Notes: generated by a model not told the origin, from the sequence alone. A stretch of DNA of 64,000 nucleotides from Heliocidaris tuberculata (GCA_025618425.1 CM046851.1:30547754-30611753), one strand, 5' to 3'; numbered from the stretch's first letter, positions 12,559 to 27,300 are shown. Program-made: numbers and translations.

Positions 12559-15500
12559 GTTATTAATTCAGACCACAACGATAACATTGTCCATCATATC
12601 TGCCATTCCACAAGTTCTTATGACGTTTGGTAGTAAGAACTGATCTAAAATTTATTTTGTATTTTAGTTTCAAATTTTCCAACATTCAAATTTTCGACTG
12701 CATGGGGATATATTTTTAGCAATTTTTTTTGCCTGCATTTAGTTTCAGTATGACAGATAAGTTATGTTTAAAGAATGTCATATCTCACCATGAGAATAAT
12801 ACGTTGTATGATGGCTAAGGCGTTTGGTGATTCAGGATTATTAACGATGTCGTCAAAAGAAGTGATGTCATCGATGATAACGATGGCGAAGAAAAGTGTT
12901 GTAGTACGAGGTCCTATATAATATGGCAAGATTATATATACCGATAAATTGGCAAGTCTTCGTTTTATTGTACAGTGTGTATCATGAAAGTAACATCAAA
13001 CTTTGCTAGCTTCTCATTACAAGGTTATGACCTCTATAACCTTGAAATTTATTTCACTGTATAAAATAGTAACTCATATTCTGTATAATGATTTCTTATT
13101 CATAACTTCGCTGCCACGGACGACTGAGCACCTGGGTTTTCAAAAAGTTTTTATCAAAATCCCCTTGTACCAAGTTTGGGCTGAAGAAAATCATGTGCGT
13201 GAAAAGCCAATATGGCTTCATTATTTCAGTCTCAATGCAATAGAACAATTTTCAAATATAACTTTTGATTTTGAAACTTAGGAATGTGCTTATTCCAAGC
13301 AAAATTTATGATATTTGTATGACACAAATTTGGCTTCCTCTCAGTGATCCCTTGTTTAAGGCAAGCCTTTCCTCATTGAGGTATTCAATGGACAAAGTTT
13401 ATTTGGGATGGCATGCATCTTTATCCTGATAGTCTAATGCTATTTAATTTAATAGCTATCAACACGTGTATCCTTCCTTGAATTTCCTTGGCATGTGACG
13501 GTTAGGGTTATCATGTGCTATTCCAGATAAATTCCTATAAGCAGGCGAAATGGTGCAATTGGCAAATGAGCAGCGCATTGCGGGAGTTTTTTTGCGGCAA
13601 ATAATAAAACAAGACAAGAAGACAGTATACAACCTGTTTAACCTATGCGCTAAGGCCCAATACATTGAATCATTGAAGCACATATCAGGATTTAGCGTTT
13701 AGAAATTAACACAGGCAATATGGCATTGAACCAATTTATTGGCATTAGCTATAATAGCAAGGTGCTCAGTCATCACTGGGAGCAAAGTTATATGGTTCAT
13801 TAGGAAGAATATGAGTCACTTGAAATCAATTTCAAGGTCACAAAACGGATAATTTTTTTATTCGATGCTATAAAGTTGAGTATACTTTTTTTATACGCAC
13901 TGTATACTATGGATGTCATATATTTCACGGCACCATAATAAAACGACAGCTACTGAAAGTCAAATTTGTCCTTCATCTCGTCACATGTATCATTTATAAA
14001 AATGAGTTGCGCTAAAGCAAGGACCAAAATCAGAGTTCGTATATACTCTGATAAATTTATGTAGTGTCTTCTTCATTATAGTTTTCATTTTTTAATCAAA
14101 TTATAGAAAACAAAATTTGAAATGAGCTCTATTTTACCCGATAACAAAAAAAGTTGATGAGAATTATTAACTTACTTCTGCACTGACCGTCAGGCATTCT
14201 AACTCGATTTCCGTTGCATTCACACGTGTTAGTATCTGGATTACACGTTTCTCTTCTATCGCATTCTGTTACACTGCATACGGACTTGGCTTTTTGAATG
14301 ACATTAGGTGGCGTCATAAACATCATCCATAAAGGAGAAAAGAAAATCAAGATGTTCATTAAGAAAAAAATGTCTAGCCACCATGACAGGAAGCATGTGT
14401 TGTGGACATACAACACGGGAATTTAAATTGCCATTTATTCTTCTTAAAGTTGCATCTAATATTTCACCAAATAATATGCTCCTAGAATAACTTAAAAACA
14501 AATGTTAACATATTTTATGAGCAAGCTATCTTTATATTCAAATATAACAGGCGAATTTCAATGTACTAGCTATGGGGTGGGAGAGGGGGGTTGTGTGTCC
14601 GGACACTTGTGAGAAATTGTCAGAAATTAATTTTGAGCACACAAAATACGACAGAAAAACACATAAGTTTAGATATAATTTTTAACATGGCTCAAGCAGG
14701 AATCTTTTTAACGTAATTTAAGCTCGATTCTATTTAATTTTTATTATTACTGTGTCGTTGTTTGAAAAATGTTGTGTATTTTCTATATCATTTTCTATGT
14801 TATCAATATAAACTCCAAGTAATTGAGAAGTCTGCAGCAAGATCGATTACCCGTATATAAGAAATCCTCTGATATAACTTTGCAGTCTTAGAACAATTAC
14901 ATTGGCTTCCAGTCCAATCACGCATAATGTTCAAAAGTACTACTGACTTAACAGTGTCTTTATTCATTGGCTCCAGCATTTCTTAATGGATCTTTGGTAA
15001 AGTATGTAACCCTCCCGCAATCTCAGATCGACTCAGAAAGATCTATTGCATTGTCCTGTTATTTAGACCAATTTTTATGGAGAGCGATAATTTGCTCAGG
15101 TTGCCCCTTCACTTTGGAACACTATCCTATCTCATTTGAGGGATATATCCGTCCTAACAATGTACTTGTTTAAAAAGCATTTTGAATGAGCTATGTTTGG
15201 CATTTTATAGCATGTCTATCCTTCTATTTCTCTCCTTTCCTAAAGCGCATATAGAGACGATACAGCATGCAGTAATATGCGCTATAACAGCACAGTATTA
15301 TAATGATTATTATTATTCTAAACAAATATTCTTTTGTCAAAAGATGACTGTGTGTGAGGTCATCTAAAACTCACCGATTTCACAGTTTGATCCTTCATGG
15401 GTATTGGGGCACTGACATAAGTAAACAGAGTTACTCGAAGAACATACTCCTCCATTTTGGCATGGCGCTGCATCACACGGGTCAATCTCTGAATAGTCAG

Positions 15501-17220
15501 AGCCCGAAAAAGAGATGTAAAGAGTCAGTAAAACAGAAAAGAATGGAAAAACAGAAAGAGATCAACACAAGGATAGAGAGAGAAATAGAGAGAGAGACAG
15601 AGAGAGACAGAGAGACGGAGAGAGGGGGTTTTTAGAGGGGGGGGTAATAAACGGAAGACAAATTCAAACAGCGAGCGAAACAACTAAAAAATAGAGTAAA
15701 ACTTAGATAGTATTCCTATGTTATTATCATTGTCTTAGATTGGCTTTTTGGTCATTTCAAAACATGCCGTAACCATGGTAACCATGGTAAGTAATTTCAC
15801 ATTAATCCTGGAACCCAAGGAAACAGCCATCAGCATCCCATTGGTTAAAATGATATCAATCATTGTCCCAAAACGTAAAAAAAAATACTCAAATCTTTTT
15901 TTTTAAAGGATAATTTGTACAATCAAGTGAAATATATTTGAAACAATATTTACCTGTTTCACAATTTGTTCCTTGATGGGTATTTGGAAAACAACGCTGT
16001 CAGCACCATCAGCTTGAGTGATATTATACCAGAAAGTGAGAATTTCTGACCTCCGAGTATCGATTGTGCATCAGAAATACTTATTACGATTATCATTTTA
16101 TCAGTAAAATTTGAAAGAATATTTCAGCTGTTTCACAATTTGTTCCCTTCTGGGTGTCTGGACAACTACACGTGTACGCACTACCCATGCTACCAGCTGA
16201 AGTACAAACTCCTCCATTTTGACATGACGCTGCATCGCATGGGTCAATCTCCGGTGATACATACACTTAAATCAAATAGATTTCAAATATATTTCACCTG
16301 TTTCACAATTTGTTCCCTGATGGGTGTCTGGACAACTACATGTGTAAGCACTACCAGCTGAAGTACAAACTCCTCCGTTTTGACATGGCGCTGCATCGCA
16401 TGGGTCAATCTCTGAAAATATTCACATAAAAACAATGAAAAGAGACATAAACTAGTGTAATAAAATATCAGTTACCTAGATTACAATAGGTGTATATTCT
16501 GTGAAAAAAAGTGTTACATACACTAAAATATATTTATACATTGAATATATAGATATTTATGCATGTTCGTACTTGTTTTTTGATTTATGAGTTTATTTTC
16601 ATGACTCTGTAAGCCATTATTGTTACTTATTATTGTTACCAGGGTCTCATGGAAGACCACCAATATATGTTATAATAAGTCACCCTGTCTAAATATCAGA
16701 AAAAAAATAGATAAATCAAGAAATGAAATTAAATAGATATCAAACATATTTCACCCGTTTCACAATTTGTTCCCTGATGCGTGTCTGGACAACTACACGT
16801 GTAAGCACTATCAGCTGAAGTACAAACTCCTCCATTTTGACATGGCGCTGCATCGCATGGGTCAATCTCTGAAAATATGCATAGAATAAAAAACAGATTA
16901 AAAGAGACATAAACTAGTGTAATAAAATATCAATTACCTAGATTACAATAGGTGTATATTCTGTAATAAAAAAGGTGTTACATACACAAAAATCAAATAG
17001 ATTTCAAACATATTTCACCTGTTTCACAATTTGTTCCCTGATGCGTGTCTGGACAACTACACGTGTAAGCACTACCAGCTGAAGTACAAACTCCTCCATT
17101 TTGACATGGCGCTGCATCGCATGGGTCGATCTCTGAAAATATCCACACAAAAACAATGAAAAGAGACATAAACTAGTGTAATAAAATATCAATTACCTAG
17201 ATTACAATAAGTGCATATTC

Positions 17221-17256
<36 letters not shown>

Positions 17257-17775
17257 GTGATACATACGCTAAAATCATATAGATTTTAAACAACATTTCA
17301 CCTGTTTCACAATTTGTTCCCTGATGGGTGTCTGGACAATTACACGTGTAAGCACTACCAGCTGAGGTACAAACTCCTCCATTTTGACATGGCACTGCAT
17401 CGCATGGGTCAATCTCTGAAAATATGCATAGAATAAAAAAAGATAAAAAGAGACATAAACTAGCGACATAAAATATCAATTACTTAGATTACAATAAGTG
17501 TATATTCTATTTTTTTTAAACAAATAAGGTGATACATACACTAAAATCATACAGATTTCAAACAATATTTCACCTGTTTCACAATTTGTTCCCTGATGGG
17601 TGTCTGGACAATTACACGTGTAAGCACTACCAGCTGAAGTACAAACTCCTCCATTTTGACATGGCGCTGCATCGCATGGGTCGATCTCTGAAAATATTCA
17701 CACAAAAACAATGAAAAGAGACATAAACTAGTGTAATAAAATATCAATTACCTAGATTACAATAAGTGCATATTC

Positions 17776-17810
<35 letters not shown>

Positions 17811-18315
17811 TGATACATACACTAAAATCATATAGATTTCAAACAATATTTCACCTGTTTCACAATTTGTTCCCTGATGGGTATCTGGACAATTACACGT
17901 GTAACCACTACCAGCTGAGGTACAAACTCCTCCATTTTGACATGGCGCTGCATCGCATGGGTCGATCTCTGAAAATATCCACACAAAAACAATGAAAAGA
18001 GACATAAACTAGTGTAATAAAATATCAATTACCTAGATTACAATAGGTGTATATTCTATAATAAAAAAGGTGTTACATACACAAAAATCAAATAGATTTC
18101 AAACATATTTCACCTGTTTCACAATTTGTTCCCTGATGCGTGTCTGGACAACTACACGTGTAAGCACTACCAGCTGAAGTACAAACTCCTCCATTTTGAC
18201 ATGGCGCTGCATCGCATGGGTCGATCTCTGAAAATATCCACACAAAAACAATGAAAAGAGACATAAACTAGTGTAATAAAATATCAATTACCTAGATTAC
18301 AATAAGTGCATATTC

Positions 18316-18355
<40 letters not shown>

Positions 18356-21300
18356 GTGATACATACGCTAAAATCATATAGATTTTAAACAACATTTCAC
18401 CTGTTTCACAATTTGTTCCCTGATGGGTGTCTGGACAATTACACGTGTAAGCACTATCAGCTGAGGTACAAACTCCTCCATTTTGACATGGCACTGCATC
18501 GCATGGGTCAATCTCTGAAAATATGCATAGAATAAAAAAAGATAAAAAGAGACATAAACTAGCGACATAAAATATCAATTACTTAGATTACAATAAGTGT
18601 ATATTCTATTTTTTTTAAACAAATAAGGTGATACATACACTAAAATCATATAGATTTCAAACAATATTTCACCTGTTTCACAATTTGTTCCCTGATGGGT
18701 GTCTGGACAATTACACGTGTAAGCACTACCAGCTAAAGTACAAACTCCTCCATTTTGACATGGCGCTGCATCGCATGGGTCGATCTCTGAAAATATTCAC
18801 ACAAAAACAATGAAAACAGACATAAACTAGTGTAATAAAATATCAATTACCTAGATTACAATAAGTGCATATTCTGTAAAAAAAAAAAAAAAAAAAAAAA
18901 GGGTGATACATACACTAAAATCATATAGATTTCAAACAATATTTCACCTGTTTCACAATTTGTTCCCTGATGGGTATCTGGACAATTACACGTGTAAGCA
19001 CTACCAGCTGAAGTACAAACTCCTCCATTTTGACATGGCGCTGCATCGCATGGGTCAATCTCTGAAAATATGCATAGAATAAAAAAAGATAAAAAGAGAC
19101 ATAAACTAGCGACATAAAATATAAATTTACCAGATTACAATACTTATATATTCTGTAAAAAAAAAAGTGTTACATACACTAAAATACATATATACTCTGT
19201 ATATATATATATATATATATATATGCATGTTCTTATTTATTTTATGGTTATGAGTTTATTTTCATGATTCTGTTGGCTATTATTGTTACTTATTATTGCT
19301 ATCAGGGCCTCATGGAAGACCACCAATATTTGTGATAATGAGTCACCCTATCAAAAGATTAGAAATAAATAAATAAAGAAAAGAAATAAGTGAAATCAAA
19401 TAGATTTCAAACATATTCCACCTGTTTCACAATTTGTTCCCTGATGGGTGTCTGGACAATTACACGTGTAAGCACTACCAGCTGAAGTACAAACTCCTCC
19501 ATTTTGACATGGCGCTGCATCGCATGGGTCGATCTCTGAAAATATTCACACAAAAACAATGAAAACAGACATAAACTAGTGTAATAAAATATCAATTACT
19601 TAGATTACAATAAGTGTATATTCTATTTTTTAAAAACAAATAAGGTGATACATACACTAAAATCAAATAGATTTCAAACAATATTTCACCTGTTTCACAA
19701 TTTGTTCCCTGATGGGTGTCTGGACAATTACACGTGTAGGCATTACCAGCTGAAGTACAAACTCCTCCATTTTGACATGGCGCTGCATCGCATGGGTCGA
19801 TCTCTGAAAATATTCACACAAAAACAATGAAAACAGACATAAACTAGTGTAATAAAATATCAATTACCTAGATTACAATAAGTGCATATTCTGTACAAAA
19901 AGAAAAAGAAAAGAAAAAAAGGGTGATACATACACTAAAATCATATAGATTTCAAACAATATTTCACCTGTTTCACAATTTGTTCCCTGATGGGTGTCTG
20001 GACAATTACACGTGTAAGCACTACCAGCTGAAGTACAAACTCCTCCATTTTGACATGGCGCTGCATCGCATGGGTCGATCTCTAAAAATATTTACACAAA
20101 AACAATGAAAACAGACATAAACTAGTGTAATAAAATATCAATTACCTAGATTACAATAAGTGTATATTCTGTAATAAAAAAAGGTGTTACATACACAAAA
20201 ATCATATAGATTTTAAACAATATTTCACCTGTTTCACAATCTGTTCCCTGATGGGTGTCTGGACAATTACACGTGTAAGCACTACCAGCTGAAGTACAAA
20301 CTCCTCCATTTTGACATGGCGCTGCATCGCATGGGTCGATCTCTGAAAATATTCACACAAAAACAATGAAAACAGACATAAAGTAGTGTAATAAAATATC
20401 AATTACTTAGATTACAATAAGTGTATATTCTATTTTTTTAAAACAAATAAGGTGATACATACACTAAAATCATATAGATTTCAAACAATATTTCACCTGT
20501 TTCACAATTTGTTCCCTGATTGGTGTCTGGACAATTACACGTGTAAGCACTACCAGCTGAAGTACAAACTCCTCATGATTCTGTTGGCTATTATTGTTAC
20601 TTATTATTGCTATCAGGGCCTCATGGAAGACCACCAATATTTGTGATAATGAGTCACCCTATCTAAAGATTAGAAATAAATAAATAAAGAAAAGAAATAA
20701 GTGAAATCAAATAGATTTCAAACGTATTCCACCTGTTTCACAATTTGTTCCCTGATGGGTGTCTGGACAATTACACGTGTAAGCACTACCAGCTGAGGTA
20801 CAAACTCCTCCATTTTGACATGGCGCTGCATTGCATGGGTCGATCTCTGAAAATATGCACACAAAAACAATGAAAACAGACATAAACTAGTGTAATAAAA
20901 TATCAATTACCTAAATTACAATAAGTGCATATTCTGTAAAAAAAAAGAAAAAAAAAAAAAAAAGGGTGATACATACACTAAAATCATATAGATTTCAAAC
21001 AATATTTCACCTGTTTCACAATTTGTTCCCTGATGGGTGTCTGGACAATTACACGTGTAAGCATTACCAGCTGAGGTACAAACTCCTCCATTTTGACATG
21101 GCGCTGCATCGCATGGGTCGATCTCTGAAAATATCCACACAAAAACAATGAAAAGAGACATAAACTAGTGTAATAAAATATCAATTACCTAGATTACAAT
21201 AAGTGTATATTCTGTAATAAAAAAAGGTGTTACATACACAAAAATCAATTAGATTTCAAACATATTTCACCTGTTTCACAATTTGTTCCCTGATGGGTGT

Positions 21301-24300
21301 CTGGACAATTACACGTGTAAGCACTACCAGCTGAAGTACAAACTCCTCCATTTTGACATGGCGCTGCATCGCATGGGTCGATTTCTGAAAATATGCACAC
21401 AAAAACAATGAAAAGAGACATAAACTAGTGTAACAAAATATCAATTACCTAGATTACAATAAGTGTATATTCTGTAATAAAAAAGGTGTTACATACACAA
21501 AAATCAAATAGATTTCAAAAAACATTTCACCTGTTTCACAATTTGTTCCCTGATGAGTGTCTGGACAACTACAAGTGTAAGCACTACCAGCTGAAGTACA
21601 CACTCCTCCATTTTGACATGGTGCTGAATCGCATGGGTCAATCTCTGAAAATATGCACACAAAAACAATGAAAAGAGACATAAACTTGTGTAATAAAATA
21701 TAAATTTGCTAGAACAATAGAGATAGAAATAGGCAAATGAGAGACAGATACAGAGCTTTTATCTTAGTAGTTTGATATCATTGGGCACTAAATGATCTTA
21801 ATTTTTTTGGACAGAAGAAAAAAAAATCGGCTATTATCCATTTCTACTCCCTTTTACAAAGTCTTTGCGTATTGTATTTGTTTAAAGTTTATCCATATGA
21901 TCCCATTCATGCTTTTTCCATGATATATTATCTATCTTTTTAAATTGTGAATGACAAATTCTCATTAATTAATATTAATGTACATTCAACCTGCTGTTAT
22001 ACACCGACCTATTCATGAAACAACATCAAATACCAATAGGCATATTCATGATTTTACAGCCTGAATTTGTCAAAGAGAGAAAATATACTTAAGAATCATT
22101 TAAGCATTTAGTCTTATTATTATAAAAATAGCTTGAAACTTATATTCGTACACTCTTCATGTCTACAATTTGTTAAGTTTAGTAATGACAGTACTTGTCA
22201 ATTCTGGGTTATAATAGATATTATTAATCAAAGTGTCGGCATTTTATTACACCTAGCAGAAAGTTTTCTACCGATTTGTCACCACTTAGTCCCCTTTATT
22301 TATGCATCAAATTTTTGAATGAATAACACTGCCTTGAAAATATGTGTTGTTTCTCTTCTGAAATAAAATTCTCTTCATTTGTTACATGAATGACTGAAAT
22401 ATAAAAGCAACTAACTTTAATTAATTTTAAAACATCATCGTTCATAATTACATATGTCCTGTCATTAACCAAATAAATTCACGATAAAAGTATTGTTATG
22501 TGCATTGGTTGTATGCATGCTGCTGATCTAAAACTCAAAGAAAATATATTTCTTATATTGCCATTTAAAAAAAACTTGAAACTGACGAACTACAATAAGA
22601 TTATCATCCAATATCTCCTCTTTTTATTCGGTTTTCTTTGTTCTATGAACACAATACTCATAACATGTAAACACATACCTGGTGTACAATATCTGTATGT
22701 GACGTTGACGTTATTCCTTGATGACGTAAAAAGTAAAATATCAAGTAATTCTGTGGATGGTTCTGTTAACGATCTTAAGTGTGTCTCGACTAGAAATATG
22801 GGATCATAATCCACGATCATATTTCCAACGATATATCGACCACCTAATGTAAGAAAATTTGTAGTTGTGTCCACACCAAAGATGAATGTACCATTCACCC
22901 TGAGTCCTGCAAATTAGAAATAAAGGTATAAGATTTTGTGGGCTGTTGATATCGAATATATAATAAAGCGAGAAAATATACTCAACCAACACTTTTTAAT
23001 ATAACTCAAAACACAAGAAAATGTAACAAATGGCGTAAACCCTGCATTTTATTATGAAACTCAAAATGCAACTTTTTTTATTTTTTAGAACCGATAGAAA
23101 TAAAAAAACATAATTTTATAATAATAATAATAATAATAATAATATTGGATATTTATACCGTGCGTCCCAGAAAAAAATCTTCCCCAAAAAATATATTTCT
23201 AAACAATTTTGGGAAATTTTTATACCTGTAGACAGCTCAGGGTCTGTTCTGTTAAATAACACCCAAAAATCTGGCGATATTCTACCCTCGAGTGAGCAAA
23301 TGCTACTTTTGTGAAAGGGTGCCGAATCCATACTTGACAAGAATTTGAATTAGTTCTGGCTGATAACAATTAAGTTGAGAGTCATGAAAAGGCTTAGAAT
23401 TTGAATATTCTGATCAATAATAGACAATTTTTGAAAGAACAGGTTTTGTTCTTTCTACATTTTTACATATCCAATCAACATTTTATTTTAAAGTAAGCAA
23501 TGAACTACATGTACATCAACCATAAAGTTTTAATGGGATACATCAGGACATATCAGAACAAAGTCTGTTCCTGCTTAAATGACTTTTAATGATCAGAATA
23601 TTAAAATTTCTAAACCTTTCCGTGGCTCTCAACTTTGCTGATACCTGCCAGAACAAATGCAAACATTTGTGAAATGTGGATTTTGCACCCTTTCACAAAA
23701 GTTACATTTGCTCACTCAAACGTAAGATATTGTTGGATGTTTTGATGTCATTTAATAGAAGAGATCCTAAGCTATTCAACAGCATGAAAATTTCCTGAAA
23801 ATATTTTGAAATATTCATCTGGGGAGATTCTTTCAACTGATAACTTTTTTTTGACGCACTGTATAGCGCTCATATCCACCACACAAGGTGCTCAAGGTGC
23901 TCCAATATTACCCCGGCTATAGCAAGGCTACCGATTTCGGTGCTCACATTCAAGGAATTCCTTCCTGCCGGTACCCATTAACACCTGGGTGGAGAGTGGA
24001 AAATATAAATTAATGTCTTGCCAAAGAACACTAATGCCGAGCCGGGTTCGAACCCACGACCTTGGCATCTCCAGTCAAGTGTTTAAACCACTCGACTACG
24101 ACACCTTTATGACAACACAATCAATATAGCTCACAAATAACCAATCAGAATGTGGGTTAGAAAATTCTATGACAAGTGGGTTCTACTATGAAATCTGACT
24201 ATTCGAAAGGCGTCAACATCTATACCAGGTCCATGTTCCTTTTAATGACGCATGACAGGTCATAATACAGGTACAATTCTTACATGATGCAAAGTAATGT

Positions 24301-27300
24301 AATCCATATAACTTAGAGATTATAATATGCAGTTATATAAACAATGATTTGGGTTTATGTTTCAACGATTCACAAATAAAATAGAGAAGTATAATTATAT
24401 TAATATGAGAAATATAGAGGGGTGTATCCTACTGATCGGCAGTTTAGATGAGTCCTATTTCAAAATCTTAAATATCGTTAATGATAAGAATGATAATTAT
24501 GATAAAAATAACAGAAATAATAGTGATAATAATGATATAATGCTTTTTTATTTTGATTTATTGATTCTCCACTCATGGGTTGGATTGCCCTTGTCAGCTA
24601 ATAGCTGCTTTTCAAAGGGGTCCAAGCCCCAAAATAAAAAAAAAGAACATATAACAATTCAATTTTTTCAATTCAAATTAACATTTATTTTCTTCCACTG
24701 ATTTTGACAACATTCACCATCTGTTCAAATAGTACAATTTATATGCATATAAAGTAATACCAGTACAATCAAGAACTTGCAAAGTTACAGGGAAGAAGGC
24801 GCAGTCCCAATAAGCCAGATGCTTGTAGCGGGTACGCCTGAATACACAAATACAATATAATTTAATACAGGAAAAGAAGAAAGGGACACAGAGAGAGAGA
24901 GGGGGGGGGGGGAGAAGAGGATAGGGAACTTGGAGTAGAGGGAAAGGAAGAGGACTGCAACATAGTAATAATCATAATGAAGTTGTATGGCATGCATGGA
25001 TAATACAGTGGCAAGATATACGGTGAGAGTAAAATATCGAAATATTCACAGGCATTCTTACAAAAAAGATACTGGAAACAGGTTAGAATGAGAGTAATCG
25101 AGCATAATAATAATAGCAAGGCATCATGCACTATAATCCGATATCATACACTTTTTTAGCTTCCATGAGAGGCTTACCAGAGACACAGAATTTCTCATGG
25201 ATGCAGGTAAATCGTTCCAAAGCTTAGGGCCGGTGAAACGGATATCATTTTGAAAAATGAGTTTACGGTGTTTGGGAATATAGATTTCGTCGGTTGATCT
25301 GGTACCATACTTATGAATATCTGAAACACGTTGGAAAAGGCCACAGAACTGGGAGGTAATTGTGAGTTAGACATTTATATAAAAATGTACACTGTTGAAG
25401 TTTATTTATATCTAGAATTCGAAGCAATTTATGAGATTTATATAAAGGATCGCTACTGCACTGTAAAAAATAATATGCCAATTGGTAATTTTTACTTATT
25501 TTTCCCATGTAGAATTTACTTCAAAACATAAGTTTTGCCACTTACACACTCGATTTAAGTCTTACTAACTCAAACTTTCAATTTAGTAGAATATACGTGA
25601 AATTTTAAAGTAAAATAAATACAAAAGAAAATTTAAGTAATTTCAACTTGTATCAATTTAGTAATGTTAACTCAAAATAAGAAGTTATACGTATTACTCA
25701 AACAATTTATGTTGATTGTACTTATCTTTTTTAAGTGAAGACTAATGCAGTGCGTAATATAAGTATTAACATAATTCATGAATATTCAAATTAATCTCTT
25801 TAATTTAATAAAACAATTCTTTTTTGTAGTTGAATGAAAATTTAAGAAGTCTAAAATATTTCCTAATTCATTTAAGCAAAGATAAGATTAGACAATTTTT
25901 AATTGTCACTCAATTCAAAACAAATCAAAACTTGATATTTCAGGAAAATTGTCAACCAATTTTCTTTTAAAGATGATACGATCGAGTATATATAGAATTC
26001 GGAGTCCTTTCAATATTTGTCAAATTAAAGCGTAAGTAATAGTGTTTGTTGGTGATGATGATAGATAATAGGTTAAATCCTAAGTCATGTAAATTGAAAA
26101 AGTGTCAGTGTATGTTAGATGGGTACAAGTTTAAACATGTAATATTTTTTTAAATTGTTGTCTATCATAATTACAATACTTAAATCATTTACGTTAATTT
26201 AACTCAATTTAACTGAGTAAAAATTTATTAAGCAAAATAAATAAATTCTACTTAAAATTTCCTGTGACAAATACTTAAAATAATCAAGGCAATCTGTTGA
26301 CGAACATTTTTTGAGTAATTTCAACGAATTTTTTTTTACAGTGTTGAGCGTGGATGAGAACCTGATATGATACGTAAAATCTTGTTTTGCAGTGTACATA
26401 GCTTCTTAACATTAGTTGGATATGTATTTACCCATACTACGTTACAATAAGATAGGTACTGGAGAATTAAGGTGCAGTATAAAGTATGCAATATCTTTTG
26501 GGGTAGAAACATACTTAGGCGGTAAATAACACCAATGTTTTTAGCAATTTTTTTTCAAGTTCATCTATATGGTTTTTCCATGTTAATTTACTGTTTTTAA
26601 AAACACCAAAAAAAATTAGTAGATTCAGCTCTAGGTAAGATGCGATTATTTATTATGATTTGTACAGAGCTAAAGTCTGGAAGCTTTGGAGAGTTGCAGA
26701 ATATCATGTAGTTACATTTCTTGTAGTTGATAATTTATTAGCAGCAAACCAATCGCAAACTTTCAATAAATCAGTGTTTAAAGTTTTACATAGAAGATCA
26801 AGATTTTTATGAGAATATAGTAAATTTGTATCATCAGCGTAAAGGATAAAAGATAGAAGACTGGATGATCGGTGAATGTCATTTACACACAAAATAAAAA
26901 GAAGGGGGCCTAACAGAGAGCCCTGGGGAACACCGCATGTAATTTCTTTAAAGTCTGACTAAGAAGAATTATAAATGATACACTGATGGCGATTATGAAG
27001 GTAGCTATGAAACAGATCGTGTGCAGTTCCATGAATGCTATAATAATTAAGTTTAGATAGTAAAATGTTGTGGTTAATAGTTTCAAAGGCTTTTGACAGA
27101 TCAATAAATACACCGATAGCGATGAGTTGTCTTCAAATGCATCAACTATTTTGTTCGTATAAGTTCCAAAAGTTCCAAAAGTAAACAAACAAATATGCTT
27201 ATAACAGGCAATCATAAAAATATGAATCATGTACAAAGTTACAAAATATTAAAACAAAGCAAAAATTAAATATGAAATTATACACAGGTGAATGTAAAGA

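Noticed and set aside
17219..19160. CRISPR-like regular repeats
   Set aside because: The regular units are eukaryotic EGF exon-intron duplications with splice sites; spacers are not unique and no cas genes exist.
17200..21700. Short plus-strand and second minus-frame open frames repeated through the EGF array
   Set aside because: They are shadows of the 114-nt EGF exons plus intron sequence; only the frame with six cysteines and proper splice phase is meaningful.
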